A stretch of 64,000 nt of DNA from an uncultured Halomonas sp. (GCF_946887195.1 NZ_CAMPKE010000003.1:62001-126000), one strand, 5' to 3'; shown: positions 18,378 through 30,863, counted from the first letter of the stretch. The notes: generated by a model not told the origin, from the letters alone. Made by a program: numbers and translations.

Positions 18378-19706
18378 TTGTTTTTCGAACGTCCCGACGC
18401 CGGTGAAACGGCAGTACTCGTCCATATCGATTTCCAGGACGAGCTGGAGCGTGAAGACCCGGGCGAGTTCCTGGAGCTGGTACGCTCCGCCGGGGCCGAA
18501 CCGGCGACCCTTCTGCAGGGTAGCCGGCGGCGCCCCGATTCCCGCACATTCATCGGTAGCGGCAAACTGGAAGAGTTGCGTGAGCTGCTCGCGATCCATC
18601 ATGCCGAGCTGGTGATCTTCAATCACGCGCTCAGCCCATCGCAGGAGCGCAATCTCGAACGCACGCTGAAGTGCCGAGTGCTCGACCGCACCGGCCTGAT
18701 CCTGGATATTTTCGCCCAGCGCGCGCGTACCCACGAGGGCAAGTTGCAGGTGGAGCTGGCCCAACTGGAATACATGTCCACTCGCCTGGTGCGAGGCTGG
18801 ACCCACCTGGAGCGTCAGAAAGGCGGTATCGGTCTGCGTGGGCCGGGTGAAACCCAGCTCGAAACCGACCGTCGTCTGCTGCGTGCGCGGATCAAATCGA
18901 TCCACAAGCGCCTGGACAAGGTGCGCATGCAGCGCGAGCAGAACCGCCGGGCACGCTCGCGCGCCGAAATTCCCAGTCTTTCGCTGGTGGGCTACACCAA
19001 CGCCGGCAAGTCGACGCTGTTCAATGCGATGACGACGGCCGAGGTCTATGTAGCCGATCAGCTTTTCGCTACGCTGGACCCGACATTGCGGCGCCTCGAA
19101 ATAGCCGATGTCGGGCCAGTGGTGCTGGCCGATACCGTAGGCTTCATTCGCCATCTGCCGCACAAGCTGGTCGAGGCCTTCCAGGCGACGCTTCAGGAAG
19201 CCGCCGAAGCCTCGCTACTGATTCATGTGATCGATGCCGCCGACTCGGACCGCGAGACCAATATCGCCGAGGTCGAGGGTGTGCTCGATGAGATCGGTGC
19301 CGATGACGTACCCTGCCTGCGGGTGATGAACAAGATCGATCTGCTCGATAGCGCGCCGCGCATCGAACGCGATGGCAATGGGCTGCCCGAGGTGGTCTGG
19401 CTGTCGGCGCGCCAGGGATTGGGCCTCAATCTGCTGGCCGAGGCGCTTTCGGAGCGCCTCGCCGAGGACGTCGTCGAAGCGCATCTGAGACTGTTGCCGG
19501 AACAGGGCCGGCTGCGTGCCGGCTTGCATGACCTGGATGCGGTACGTGGGGAGCGTTTCGACGAGCAAGGCCATGTGCTGCTCGATATTCGTCTACCGCG
19601 TCGCGATTTCATGCGCCTTCTCTCCCGACTGGGTGAGCGGGCGGAAGATTATCTACTGCCGGAAGACAGGGAGTCTCCGGTATGGGGCGACGAGATCCGA
19701 GGATGA
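18378..19706 (+). CDS. hflX: Ribosome-associated GTPase HflX
   Basis: A ribosome-splitting GTPase induced by heat in relatives. The N-terminal domain has HIDFQDELERED and GSRRRPDSRTFIGSGKLEEL. The G domain begins at about residue 205 with GYTNAGKST, and NKIDLLD is G4. The start is TTG at 18378, giving (M)FFERPDAGETAVLVHI, which aligns with the family N-terminus; E. coli hflX also starts this way. It lies 14 nt after hfq. At 442 residues it is normal length. Confidence 0.95.
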   Translation: MFFERPDAGETAVLVHIDFQDELEREDPGEFLELVRSAGAEPATLLQGSRRRPDSRTFIGSGKLEELRELLAIHHAELVIFNHALSPSQERNLERTLKCRVLDRTGLILDIFAQRARTHEGKLQVELAQLEYMSTRLVRGWTHLERQKGGIGLRGPGETQLETDRRLLRARIKSIHKRLDKVRMQREQNRRARSRAEIPSLSLVGYTNAGKSTLFNAMTTAEVYVADQLFATLDPTLRRLEIADVGPVVLADTVGFIRHLPHKLVEAFQATLQEAAEASLLIHVIDAADSDRETNIAEVEGVLDEIGADDVPCLRVMNKIDLLDSAPRIERDGNGLPEVVWLSARQGLGLNLLAEALSERLAEDVVEAHLRLLPEQGRLRAGLHDLDAVRGERFDEQGHVLLDIRLPRRDFMRLLSRLGERAEDYLLPEDRESPVWGDEIRG

Positions 19707-19787
19707 GTCGCTCGGTGCTGGTAGCATCGGCGCCCCGTGCATACGCAATCAATGCATATCGCAATCAACGCCTAGTGGAGACGACGT

Positions 19788-21017
19788 ATGGCTTGGAATG
19801 AGCCTGGTGGTGGTGGCAATCAGCACGACCCCTGGAGTGGCGGTGGCCGACGCGGTGGCGACGGCAACGATGGGGGCAACAAGGGAGGCGGCGGCAAGAA
19901 CCAGGGGCCGCCCGATCTCGATGAGGCGCTGAAGAAGTTTCAGGACAAGCTCAACAAGATGCTCGGTGGCGGGCGCGGCAAGCGTGGCGGCAACGGCGGC
20001 GGCGGTGCTGGCGGCGGCAAGCGCAATGCCTTGGCGCTACCGGCTCTGCTGATCATCGTGGCCCTGGCGATCTGGGTTGCCTCCGGTTTCTATCTGGTCG
20101 ATCAGTCCGAACGGGGTGTGGTGCTGCGCCTGGGCAAGTTCCAGGAAGTCGTCAATCCCGGCCTGCACTGGAACCCGCCGCTGATCGATGACGTGCGTCT
20201 GGTCAATGTCACTCGGGTGCGCTCGCTGTCCCAGACCAAGTCGATGCTGACGCGTGACGAGAACATCGTCCAGGTCGCCATTTCAGCACAGTACCAGGTC
20301 GCCGATCCGCGTGCCTATGCCCTGAACGTGCGTGCGCCCGAGCAGACCATCGAAAGTGCGCTGGATTCCGCGCTGCGCCACGTAGTGGGCGGCACCGACA
20401 TGGACGACATCCTGACCTCCGGTCGTGAGCTGCTGGCGAACAGCGTGGCTACCCGGCTGCAGGCGTATCTCGATAGTTACGGTGTCGGTCTGCACGTTCA
20501 GGCCATCAACGTCGAATCGACGTCGGCGCCGGATGCGGTGCAGGACGCTTTCGACGACGTCATCAAGGCCCGCGAGGATCGCCAGCGGCTGATCAACGAG
20601 GCGATCGGTTATGCCAACGCCATCATCCCCGTCGCGCAGGGTGAGGCCCAGCGCCTGCTCGAACAGGCGCAAGGGTATCGTGAGTCGGTCGTCGCCGAAG
20701 CCCTGGGTAATACCAATCGCTTCAACTCGCTGCTGAGCGAATATCGCAACGCACCCGAGATCATGCGCGATCGCATGTATCTCGACGCCATGTCCGATGT
20801 GCTGGGCAACACCAGCAAGGTGTTGGTCGATGTCGACGAGAGCAGTCCGTTGATGGTGCTGCCACTCAATAAACTGCTTGGTAGCGAAGGTCGGCAGGCT
20901 GCCCAGGATGGGCAATCGGGTCAATCGGGCCAGGAGATCGAGGTCGATCCTTACATGCTCGAGCGCATGCGCAATGAACAGCAGCAGAGTAGTGGCATCC
21001 GCAGGGAGGGCCGTTAA
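19788..21017 (+). CDS. hflK: FtsH protease modulator HflK
   Basis: An SPFH/prohibitin-family membrane protein that with HflC surrounds FtsH and tunes its proteolysis. The N-terminus is a glycine-rich cytoplasmic stretch of about 80 residues. One transmembrane helix follows (ALALPALLIIVALAIWVASG), then the periplasmic SPFH domain starting FYLVDQSERGVVLRLGKF. At 409 residues it is normal length. It overlaps hflC by one base (TAATG), indicating coupling. Confidence 0.95.
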   Translation: MAWNEPGGGGNQHDPWSGGGRRGGDGNDGGNKGGGGKNQGPPDLDEALKKFQDKLNKMLGGGRGKRGGNGGGGAGGGKRNALALPALLIIVALAIWVASGFYLVDQSERGVVLRLGKFQEVVNPGLHWNPPLIDDVRLVNVTRVRSLSQTKSMLTRDENIVQVAISAQYQVADPRAYALNVRAPEQTIESALDSALRHVVGGTDMDDILTSGRELLANSVATRLQAYLDSYGVGLHVQAINVESTSAPDAVQDAFDDVIKAREDRQRLINEAIGYANAIIPVAQGEAQRLLEQAQGYRESVVAEALGNTNRFNSLLSEYRNAPEIMRDRMYLDAMSDVLGNTSKVLVDVDESSPLMVLPLNKLLGSEGRQAAQDGQSGQSGQEIEVDPYMLERMRNEQQQSSGIRREGR

Positions 21018-21919
21018 TGATCAATAACCGTTCCCTGCTCATCGTCGCCGGCCTGGCCGTGGTCGCCTGGGTGGGCAGCAACAGTCTCTACATCGTCGAT
21101 GAAACCGAGCGGGCCATCGAGTTGCGCTTCGGCGAGATCGTAGTGGAAGACGTCGAACCGGGCCTGCACTTCAAGGTGCCGATCACCAACACGGTACGCA
21201 CCTTCGATGGCCGGGTCCTGACGCTGAATACCGAAGCCAGCCGTTACCTGACAAACGAGAAGAAGGCGGTCATCGTCGATTATTACACCAAGTGGCAGAT
21301 CGTCGATCCGGCCCGCTATTACGAGGCCACGTCGGGCGACGAGCAGATCGCCGAGCGATTGATAGCGCCACGGGTGGATGAACGATTGCGCAACCAGTTC
21401 GGTCGCCTCGAATTGCAGGAGATCATCGCCGAGCAGCGCGATGCGCTGTTGGTCGGTCCTACCGAGGAGCTCAACGAGATCCTGCGTGACGAGTTGGGGG
21501 TGGCGATTCTCGATATCCGCATCAAGCGTATCGACCTGCCCGATGAAGTGACCCAGGCGGTCTACGAGCGGATGCGCACCGAGCGTAATCGCGAAGCGCG
21601 TGAATATCGCGCCCAGGGGCAGGAGCAGTCCGAGAAGATCCGCGCCGTTGCCGATCGCCAGCGCCAGGTGTTGCTGGCCGAGGCGCAATCCAAGGCGGAA
21701 ACCCTGCGCGGTCAGGGCGATGCCGAGGCGGCTGCAATTTACGCCGAAGCCTATCAGCAGGATCCCGAGTTCTTCCGCTTCTTCCGCAGCCTGAGAGCGT
21801 ATCGCGAGAGTTTCGATGGCAAGGACGACTTGCTGGTGCTGGAGCCGGATAGCCAGTTCTTCCGCTATCTGGACAGCGCGACTCCGCAGCAGGGCGCGAA
21901 TGAGCAGAGCGGCGGTTAA
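21017..21919 (+). CDS. hflC: FtsH protease modulator HflC
   Basis: Partner of HflK in the FtsH-HflKC complex. The 300-residue protein has a single N-terminal membrane helix, the SPFH domain with YIVDETERAIELRFGEI, a long charged helix rich in Glu, Arg and Gln, and the conserved segment FRFFRSLRAYRESF. The start ATG shares a base with the hflK stop. A strong terminator follows at 21992. The small DUF2065 gene found here in Pseudomonas is absent. Confidence 0.95.
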   Translation: MINNRSLLIVAGLAVVAWVGSNSLYIVDETERAIELRFGEIVVEDVEPGLHFKVPITNTVRTFDGRVLTLNTEASRYLTNEKKAVIVDYYTKWQIVDPARYYEATSGDEQIAERLIAPRVDERLRNQFGRLELQEIIAEQRDALLVGPTEELNEILRDELGVAILDIRIKRIDLPDEVTQAVYERMRTERNREAREYRAQGQEQSEKIRAVADRQRQVLLAEAQSKAETLRGQGDAEAAAIYAEAYQQDPEFFRFFRSLRAYRESFDGKDDLLVLEPDSQFFRYLDSATPQQGANEQSGG

Positions 21920-21991
21920 GCGTTAGCGCACAGAGCCGCCGGCCGCGGCCTCCGGGGTTCACCCGGGGGCCAGGCGTGGTAATATTGCGAT

Positions 21992-22013
21992 ACCGGGCGC
22001 GGCCCGGTTTTTT
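21992..22013 (+). terminator. Rho-independent terminator after hflC
   Basis: A 7-bp hairpin accgggc/gcccggt with loop gcg is followed by a run of six T. It closes the long nnr-to-hflC block and sits 30 nt ahead of the hisZ start, so hisZ needs its own promoter or read-through. Confidence 0.85.
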
Positions 22014-22043
22014 GTGGCCATTCATCTTTGGCAGGACAGGCTA

Positions 22044-24592
<2,549 letters not shown>

Positions 24593-24616
24593 CCCCGACT
24601 CGATGCAGCACATCAA

Positions 24617-24645
24617 GAAGAAGCCGGCCCCGTGCCGGTTTCTTC
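24617..24645 (+). terminator. Hairpin after purA
   Basis: A 12-bp hairpin, gaagaagccggc and gccggtttcttc with one G-U pair and a 5-nt loop, starts 25 nt after the purA stop. It has no clean T run on either strand, so termination strength is uncertain. Confidence 0.6.
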
Positions 24646-24701
24646 ACTTCCGGGCCACGCTTATCCTGCACCCGTGAAAGCCCCAACGAGCGCCGCCGCC
24701 C

Positions 24702-24740
24702 TTCACATCGACAGCATACAGGACTAAAATGGTCCCAATT
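24702..24740 (+). promoter_or_regulatory. suf promoter with IscR-like operator
   Basis: A -35 TTCACA (24702-24707) and -10 TAAAAT (24725-24730) are separated by 17 bp. The -10 is embedded in the inverted repeat GGACTAAAATGGTCC (24721-24735) flanked by ATACA and CAATT. It resembles the IscR type-1 site with GAC...GTC half-sites. The adjacent Rrf2 regulator is the probable ligand, giving autorepression of the whole suf operon when iron-sulfur clusters are sufficient. Confidence 0.65.
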
Positions 24741-24760
24741 GAAAGGGCAGGAGTGCAGGC

Positions 24761-25228
24761 ATGTTGAAGCTGTCCAAACTGACCGACTATGCCGCCGTGG
24801 TGATGGCGCAAATCGCTCGCCATCCGGAGCATCCCTATGCCGCCCCTGAATTGGCGGATGCGGTGATGCTGCCTCACCCCACCGTGAGCAAGACCCTGAA
24901 AATGCTGGTGCGAGCGGGCCTGCTCACGTCGTTTCGCGGCTCGCAAGGGGGTTATCGGTTGGCGCGCCCCGCGTCGCGGATCACGGCCAGCGATATCATC
25001 GCCGCCATCGAGGGGCCGGTGGCGATGACCGAGTGCAGTCATGCCAATGGCGATTGTGAACTCGTGGGCAATTGTGGCGTGGCTGATAACTGGCAACGTG
25101 TCTCGCTCGCGGTGCGCACGCTGCTCGATGGCGTGACATTGGTGCACCTGGCCCAGACGACGCCTATCAAGCTGCCCGTGCAGCTACCCATACAGAGCGT
25201 GACCCTGGCCGCCTCGGCGGAAAGCTAA
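24761..25228 (+). CDS. Rrf2-family SUF system iron-sulfur regulator
   Basis: A 155-residue winged-helix repressor of the Rrf2/IscR type (the SUF regulator subfamily first noted in Xanthomonas). The N-terminal HTH is [14 protein letters not shown] to [17 protein letters not shown]. The cluster-binding region has three cysteines in [14 protein letters not shown]. The gene heads the suf operon and has an IscR-like operator over its promoter. The 56-bp gap to sufB contains no terminator, so co-transcription is likely. Confidence 0.9.
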   Translation: MLKLSKLTDYAAVVMAQIARHPEHPYAAPELADAVMLPHPTVSKTLKMLVRAGLLTSFRGSQGGYRLARPASRITASDIIAAIEGPVAMTECSHANGDCELVGNCGVADNWQRVSLAVRTLLDGVTLVHLAQTTPIKLPVQLPIQSVTLAASAES

Positions 25229-25284
25229 GCGCCGTTACTACCGTTGCTCTAGGGGGCGATGCATCGCCCGGGAGAAGAGAGACC

Positions 25285-26727
25285 ATGGCTACCGAGGAAA
25301 TGGAACAGCTCGTTCGTCGCGAATATACCCAAGGGTTCGTGACCGACATCGAAAGCGATACCGTGCCGCCCGGTCTGGACGAGAGCGTGATCGCCTTCAT
25401 CTCGCAGAAGAAGGGCGAGCCCGAGTGGATGCTGCAGTGGCGCCTGGATGCCTATCGGCAGTGGCTGACGATGAAGACGCCGAGCTGGACGCATCTCGAC
25501 TATCCGCCCATCGACTATCAGGCGATCTCCTATTTCAGCGCGCCCAAGTCCAAGGACGACGCGCCGAAGAGTCTCGATGAAGTCGATCCCAAGCTGCTCG
25601 AAACCTACGAAAAGCTGGGCATTCCGCTGCACGAGCGCGCCGCGCTGGCGGGTGTCGCGGTGGATGCGGTGTTCGACTCGGTATCCGTCACCACCACCTT
25701 CAAGGAGAAGCTGGCCGAGGCCGGCGTGATCTTCTGTTCGATCTCCGAGGCGATCCGCGAGTACCCCGAACTGATCAAGCAGTATCTGGGCAGCGTGGTA
25801 CCCAAGGGCGATAACTTCTTCGCCGCGCTCAATTCGGCGGTCTTCACCGATGGCTCCTTCGTGTTCGTTCCCGAAGGCGTGACCTGTCCGATGGAGCTAT
25901 CCACCTATTTCCGTATCAATGCCGCCAATACCGGCCAGTTCGAGCGCACGCTGATCATCTGTGAAAGCCGTGCCCAGGTTTCGTACCTGGAGGGTTGCAC
26001 CGCACCGCAGCGCGACGAGAACCAGTTGCACGCCGCGGTGGTCGAGCTGGTGGCGCTGGAAGACGCTTATATCAAATACTCCACGGTGCAGAACTGGTAT
26101 CCCGGCGATGAAGACGGCAAGGGCGGCATCTACAACTTCGTCACCAAGCGTGGCGACTGCCGTGGCGATCGTTCGCGAATCAGCTGGACCCAGGTCGAGA
26201 CCGGTTCGGCAATCACCTGGAAATATCCCTCCTGCGTGTTGCGCGGCAAGCATAGCGTCGGCGAGTTCTATTCGGTGGCGGTGACCAATGGCCGCCAGCA
26301 GGCCGATACCGGCACCAAGATGATTCACATCGGTGAAGGCACGAAATCGACCATCGTGTCCAAGGGCATCGCCGCCGGCAACAGCGATCAGGCTTACCGA
26401 GGGCTGGTCAAGATCGGCCCGCGCGCCAAGGGCGCACGCAACTATACCCAGTGCGATTCGCTGTTGATCGGCGATCGCTGTGGCGCGCACACCTTTCCCT
26501 ACCAGGAAATCGGCAACAGCACCGCCATCGTCGAGCATGAGGCGACCACCTCGAAGATCGGCGAGGACCAGCTCTTCTATTGCCGTCAGCGCGGCATTTC
26601 CGAGGAGGATGCGGTCAGCATGATCGTCAATGGCTTCTGCAAGGACGTCTTCCAGGAATTGCCGATGGAGTTCGCCGTTGAAGCCGAGGCATTGCTCAAC
26701 GTTACTTTGGAAGGCGCGGTGGGTTAA
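25285..26727 (+). CDS. sufB: Fe-S cluster scaffold protein SufB
   Basis: The scaffold subunit of the SufBC2D complex, on which iron-sulfur clusters assemble in the cytoplasm. The 480-residue sequence is closely family-like, with [30 protein letters not shown] and the C-terminal [18 protein letters not shown]. The start is the ATG at 25285 with GGAGAAGAGAG upstream. A palindromic repeat element separates it from sufC; read-through of this element would be needed for a single operon. Confidence 0.97.
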   Translation: MATEEMEQLVRREYTQGFVTDIESDTVPPGLDESVIAFISQKKGEPEWMLQWRLDAYRQWLTMKTPSWTHLDYPPIDYQAISYFSAPKSKDDAPKSLDEVDPKLLETYEKLGIPLHERAALAGVAVDAVFDSVSVTTTFKEKLAEAGVIFCSISEAIREYPELIKQYLGSVVPKGDNFFAALNSAVFTDGSFVFVPEGVTCPMELSTYFRINAANTGQFERTLIICESRAQVSYLEGCTAPQRDENQLHAAVVELVALEDAYIKYSTVQNWYPGDEDGKGGIYNFVTKRGDCRGDRSRISWTQVETGSAITWKYPSCVLRGKHSVGEFYSVAVTNGRQQADTGTKMIHIGEGTKSTIVSKGIAAGNSDQAYRGLVKIGPRAKGARNYTQCDSLLIGDRCGAHTFPYQEIGNSTAIVEHEATTSKIGEDQLFYCRQRGISEEDAVSMIVNGFCKDVFQELPMEFAVEAEALLNVTLEGAVG

Positions 26728-26751
26728 GAAACGGCTGCGCGGCGCCTGCAC

Positions 26752-26856
26752 GGCGTTGGAAGCGGGTTCGAGAATGCTCATTTACACCAGTAAACTCCGC
26801 TTCTCTCTCCAGCTTCCGCCTTGTTCAGATGCCGCTCGCTCGTTTCTCGTCCTTGG
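26752..26856. repeat. Palindromic intergenic element, copy 2 (between sufB and sufC)
   Basis: The same architecture as the element after efp. It starts GGCGTT, has an outer arm ggaagc (26758-26763) paired with gcttcc (26812-26817), and the core ATGCTCATTTACA...GTAAACTCCGC. The inner stem is tttac/gtaaa (26781-26785, 26790-26794). GCCTTGT follows. The arms differ in sequence from copy 1 but still pair. Both copies start 25 nt after a stop codon. Confidence 0.75.
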
Positions 26857-26914
26857 CTAGGTTTGAATTTTCAGGAGCCGCCACAGCGGTTCGCCAGATT
26901 CGAAAGGTAACAAC

Positions 26915-27667
26915 ATGCTCGAAGTCAAAGATTTGTACGTCACGGTGGAAGGCAAGGAAATCCTCAAGGGCCTCAGTCTGACGATCAACGCCGGTGAGGT
27001 TCACGCCATCATGGGCCCCAATGGGGCCGGCAAGTCGACGCTATCGGCGGTGATCGCCGGTAAGGACGGCTACGAGGTGACGTCCGGCACGATTACCTTC
27101 GAGGGCCGCGATGTGCTGGAGATGGAGATCGAAGAGCGCGCCCAGGCCGGGCTGTTGCTGGGTTTCCAGTACCCGGTGGAAATCCCCGGCGTCAAGAACG
27201 TCTACCTGCTCAAGGCGGCGCTCAACGCCCAGCGCACGGCGCGCGGCGAGGGGGAGATTGCCGCGCCCGAGTTCATGAAGCTGGTCAAGGAGAAGCTGGC
27301 GTTCATGAAGATGGATGCCAGCTTTTTGCAACGCGCGGTCAATGAAGGTTTTTCGGGCGGTGAGAAGAAGCGCAACGAAATCCTGCAGATGCTGCTGCTC
27401 GAACCCAAGCTGGCGATGCTCGACGAGATCGACTCGGGGCTCGATATCGATGCCATGAAGATCGTCGCCGATGGCGTCAACTCGTTGCGTGCAGCCAACC
27501 GCGCGATCCTGCTGGTGACTCACTATCAACGTCTGCTCGATTACATCACGCCGGATGTCGTGCATGTTCTCCTCGATGGCCGCATCGTCAAGAGTGGCGA
27601 CAAATCACTGGCGCTGGAACTGGAATCCCGGGGGTATGAATGGGTCCAGGAGGAGTCCGCGGCATGA
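26915..27667 (+). CDS. sufC: Fe-S assembly ATPase SufC
   Basis: ABC-type ATPase of the SufBC2D complex; soluble, with no membrane partner. Walker A is GPNGAGKST, the signature is FSGGEKKRNE, and the Walker B region is LAMLDEIDSGLD, all characteristic of SufC. At 250 residues it is normal length. The start has AGGTAACA upstream. It overlaps sufD by ATGA. Confidence 0.97.
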   Translation: MLEVKDLYVTVEGKEILKGLSLTINAGEVHAIMGPNGAGKSTLSAVIAGKDGYEVTSGTITFEGRDVLEMEIEERAQAGLLLGFQYPVEIPGVKNVYLLKAALNAQRTARGEGEIAAPEFMKLVKEKLAFMKMDASFLQRAVNEGFSGGEKKRNEILQMLLLEPKLAMLDEIDSGLDIDAMKIVADGVNSLRAANRAILLVTHYQRLLDYITPDVVHVLLDGRIVKSGDKSLALELESRGYEWVQEESAA

Positions 27668-29040
27668 GTGCAGTGCAACCGTTCATGACTCGCTTCGAGG
27701 AGCGCAGCGCCGAACGACGCCGCGTTTTGCCGGGCGGGGAACCGACTTGGGTCGCCGCCCGGCGCCAGGCCGGCGCGGCGCGTTTCGAAGCGCTGGGCTT
27801 TCCGACCAAGCGTGACGAGGCATGGAAATACACCGACGTGCGGCGCATCGGCGAGGGCGATTTCGCGCTGGCGAGCGATGCCGGCTTTTCCCAGGCCAGC
27901 GCCGCGGCATTGACCCTGGCGCACGATGCCATTCGCCTGACCTTCGTCGATGGTCTGTTTTCGGCTGAGCTCTCCGATCTCGCGAGACTCCCCTCGGGCG
28001 TTGGCGTCGAGCCATTGTCACAGGCGCTGGCCACCAATCACGAAGCCGTGGGTGGCGTTCTGGGCAGGCTGACCGGGGTCGAGTTCTCGCCGTTCTCGGC
28101 GCTCAACACCGCATTCAGCGAAGAGGGTGCGGTGATTCGCATCGCTCCCGGCACGCGGGTCGATACGCCCATCATCGTGCAGTTTTTTTCACGCGCCAAC
28201 GAGGCGCCGGTGATGAGTCACCCACGGGTGCTGATCAACGCCGGTGCACGCAGCCAGGCGACGATCATCGAGCACTACGCCGGCGAGCGTGATGCCGCCA
28301 ACTTCACCAACGTGGTCGGCGAGGTGCTGCTCGAGCGTGGCGCGATGCTGACGCACTACAAGCTGCAGGAAGCGCCGCTCGGCGATCTGCACATTGCTAG
28401 CCTGCATGTCGATCAGAGCCGCGACAGTCGCTTTATTTCGTTCAATATCAACCTGGGCGGGGCGCTGGTACGCAACGACCTGATTGCCGACCTCAACGGC
28501 GAAGGCGCCGAGGCCAGCTACTATGGGCTGTTTTTCGCCCAAGGTCGCCAGCATGTGGACAACCACACCCTGGTCAACCACAACGCGGCGCATACGTTCT
28601 CCAACGAGAACTACAAGGGCATTCTCGGCGATCGTGCGCGTGGCGTGTTCAATGGCAAGGTCATCGTCAAGCGCGACAGTCAGAAGATCGAAGCGCACCA
28701 GAACAACGCCAACCTGCTGCTTTCCGATCGTGCCGAGATCGATACCAAACCGGAACTGGAAATCTACGCCGATGACGTCAAGTGCTCGCACGGCGCCACT
28801 ACCGGCCAGCTTGACGAGGACGCAGTCTTCGCGCTGCGCAGCCGGGGCATCGACGAGCAGACCGCGCGCGGCTTACTGACACTGGCCTTTGCCGGCGAGG
28901 TGATGGAGCAAGTGGGGCTCGATGTCGTGGCCGAGCGGGTCGAGCGCACCGTGGCCGGCAAGTTGCCGGAGCGTTTCAACCTGGCCGGGCTGGTCGAACT
29001 GGCGGCCGCGGGCGAAGACAGCCTCCAGCGAGGGGAGTGA
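27664..29040 (+). CDS. sufD: Fe-S cluster assembly protein SufD
   Basis: A SufB paralogue that heterodimerises with it in SufBC2D. The 458-residue protein has the family DEAWKYTDVRRI near the N-terminus, and the C-terminal core HTLVNHNAAHTFSNENYKG and CSHGATTGQLDEDAVFALRSRGI. The start at 27664 overlaps the sufC stop (ATGA) and has AGGAGG upstream; the ORF extension to 27640 is rejected. sufS begins 3 nt after the stop. Confidence 0.95.
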   Translation: MSAVQPFMTRFEERSAERRRVLPGGEPTWVAARRQAGAARFEALGFPTKRDEAWKYTDVRRIGEGDFALASDAGFSQASAAALTLAHDAIRLTFVDGLFSAELSDLARLPSGVGVEPLSQALATNHEAVGGVLGRLTGVEFSPFSALNTAFSEEGAVIRIAPGTRVDTPIIVQFFSRANEAPVMSHPRVLINAGARSQATIIEHYAGERDAANFTNVVGEVLLERGAMLTHYKLQEAPLGDLHIASLHVDQSRDSRFISFNINLGGALVRNDLIADLNGEGAEASYYGLFFAQGRQHVDNHTLVNHNAAHTFSNENYKGILGDRARGVFNGKVIVKRDSQKIEAHQNNANLLLSDRAEIDTKPELEIYADDVKCSHGATTGQLDEDAVFALRSRGIDEQTARGLLTLAFAGEVMEQVGLDVVAERVERTVAGKLPERFNLAGLVELAAAGEDSLQRGE

Positions 29041-29043
29041 GCG

Positions 29044-30285
29044 ATGACCGCAATGACCGATCTGACGCTGGATGTGGTGCGTGTGCGCCGTGACTTTCCG
29101 ATTCTCGAGCGCGAAGTGCATGGCAAGCCATTGGTCTATCTGGATAACGCCGCGACCAGTCAGACGCCACGTCAGGTGATCGAGACGCTGGATGATTACT
29201 ACCGGCGTTACAACGCCAACATCCATCGTGGCTTGCATACCCTGGCCGATGAGGCCACGGCGGCCTTCGAAGGCACGCGCGAGACCGTGCGCGCCTTCAT
29301 CAATGCCCATGATCGTCGCGAGGTCGTCTTCACCCGCGGTACTACCGAGGCGATCAATCTCGTCGCCCAGAGTTGGGGCCGCGCCAACCTCGTGCCTGGC
29401 GATGAAGTGCTGATCTCGCAGCTCGAACATCACTCCAACATCGTGCCCTGGCAACTGCTCGCCAGCCAGTTGGACCTGAATATCAAGGTGATTCCCGTCG
29501 ACGCGCATGGCGCGCTGGATCTTGTCGCCTACCGTGAGCTGTTCACCGAACGCACGCGACTGGTGGCGGTCAATCACATCTCGAACGCGTTCGGCACCAT
29601 CAACCCGGTGCGCGAGATGGCGGCCATCGCTCATGCCCACGATGCGCTGATCCTGATCGATGGCGCCCAGGCCGCACCGCACGAGCCGGTCGACGTGCGT
29701 GCCATCGATGCCGACTTCTATGCGTTCTCGGGCCATAAAGTCTACGGACCCACCGGGGTTGGCGTGCTTTACGGCAAGGCGACGCTACTCGAAGCGATGC
29801 CGCCGTGGCAGGGTGGCGGCGAGATGATTCGCTCGGTGTCCTTTACCGAACGAACCACGTTCGCCGATATTCCTCATAAATTCGAGGCCGGTACACCGGC
29901 GATCGCCGAGGTGATTGCGCTGGGCCGCGCACTTCGGTGGATCGACGAGATCGGTATTTCCTTGATCGGTGCCTGGGAGCAGCGCCTGCTGGCGCATGCC
30001 AATGAGCAATTAGAGCGTGTCGATGGTCTGCGTATTCTCGGCACCGCGCCGCACAAGGCAGGCGTGATCTCTTTCGTCGTCGAAGGCGCCCATGCCCAGG
30101 ATATCGGTCTGCTGATCGATCAGCTCGGCGTGGCGATTCGCACCGGGCATCACTGTGCGCAGCCGCTGCTCAATCATTTCGGGGTCGACGCCACGTGTCG
30201 CGCCTCCTTTGCCGCCTACAACACGCCCGAGGAGATCGATGTTTTCGTCGAGGCATTGGAGCGCGTTGTCAATATGGTTCGGTAA
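29044..30285 (+). CDS. sufS: Cysteine desulfurase SufS
   Basis: PLP-dependent desulfurase that supplies persulfide sulfur from cysteine. The PLP lysine is in FSGHKVYGPTGVG, and the active-site cysteine is in RTGHHCAQPLL near residue 360, the group II (SufS) arrangement. At 413 residues it is normal length. No sufE is seen in the window, so the sulfur acceptor must be encoded elsewhere. It is 3 nt after sufD. Confidence 0.96.
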   Translation: MTAMTDLTLDVVRVRRDFPILEREVHGKPLVYLDNAATSQTPRQVIETLDDYYRRYNANIHRGLHTLADEATAAFEGTRETVRAFINAHDRREVVFTRGTTEAINLVAQSWGRANLVPGDEVLISQLEHHSNIVPWQLLASQLDLNIKVIPVDAHGALDLVAYRELFTERTRLVAVNHISNAFGTINPVREMAAIAHAHDALILIDGAQAAPHEPVDVRAIDADFYAFSGHKVYGPTGVGVLYGKATLLEAMPPWQGGGEMIRSVSFTERTTFADIPHKFEAGTPAIAEVIALGRALRWIDEIGISLIGAWEQRLLAHANEQLERVDGLRILGTAPHKAGVISFVVEGAHAQDIGLLIDQLGVAIRTGHHCAQPLLNHFGVDATCRASFAAYNTPEEIDVFVEALERVVNMVR

Positions 30286-30299
30286 TGCACGAGGGATGT

Positions 30300-30863
30300 A
30301 TGCAGCAACTGGATAGCCTCTACAAGGGCCAGGAGATGCCCTTGCAGCGAGACGTCGAGGCGATTTCGATTCCCTTCGGCAAGGGCGTCACACTGGCCGA
30401 GGATAGCGTCGTTTCGGTGATGCAGGCCAAGGGCAGTACGCTGAGCGTAGCCTACGAAGGGCGCCTGTACCTGATCGAAGGTAGCGATCTGGACGCTCTG
30501 GGGCTGGAACCGTTACCGCGCCCGACACTGGCCGAGGATGCCAGCGAGGAAGCGATCGAACAATTCGTCTGGGACCAACTGCGTACCTGCTTCGATCCGG
30601 AGATTCCGATCAATATCGTCGATCTGGGGTTGGTTTATGGATGTCGTATCGAGCGCTTGATTACAGGTGAGCGTATCGTCACCGTGCGTATGACGCTCAC
30701 CGCACCCGGCTGCGGCATGGGGGATGTCATTGCCGCGGATGCACGGCGCAAGATTCTCGGTGCGCCGCAGATATCCCAGGTGCATATCGATACCGTCTTC
30801 GACCCGCCCTGGCGTCGTGAGATGATGACCGAAGAAGCGCGGCTGGAACTGGGCCTGTTCTAG
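30300..30863 (+). CDS. sufT: Fe-S carrier maturation protein SufT (DUF59)
   Basis: A 187-residue protein with the MIP18/DUF59 domain (CFDPEIPINIVDLGLVYGC, then TLTAPGCGMGDVIAADAR). SufT proteins help mature iron-sulfur targets under high demand. The ATG at 30300 follows GAGGGA; an alternative ATG at 30285 overlaps the sufS stop (TAATG) and adds five residues. It ends the suf operon. Confidence 0.9.
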   Translation: MQQLDSLYKGQEMPLQRDVEAISIPFGKGVTLAEDSVVSVMQAKGSTLSVAYEGRLYLIEGSDLDALGLEPLPRPTLAEDASEEAIEQFVWDQLRTCFDPEIPINIVDLGLVYGCRIERLITGERIVTVRMTLTAPGCGMGDVIAADARRKILGAPQISQVHIDTVFDPPWRREMMTEEARLELGLF

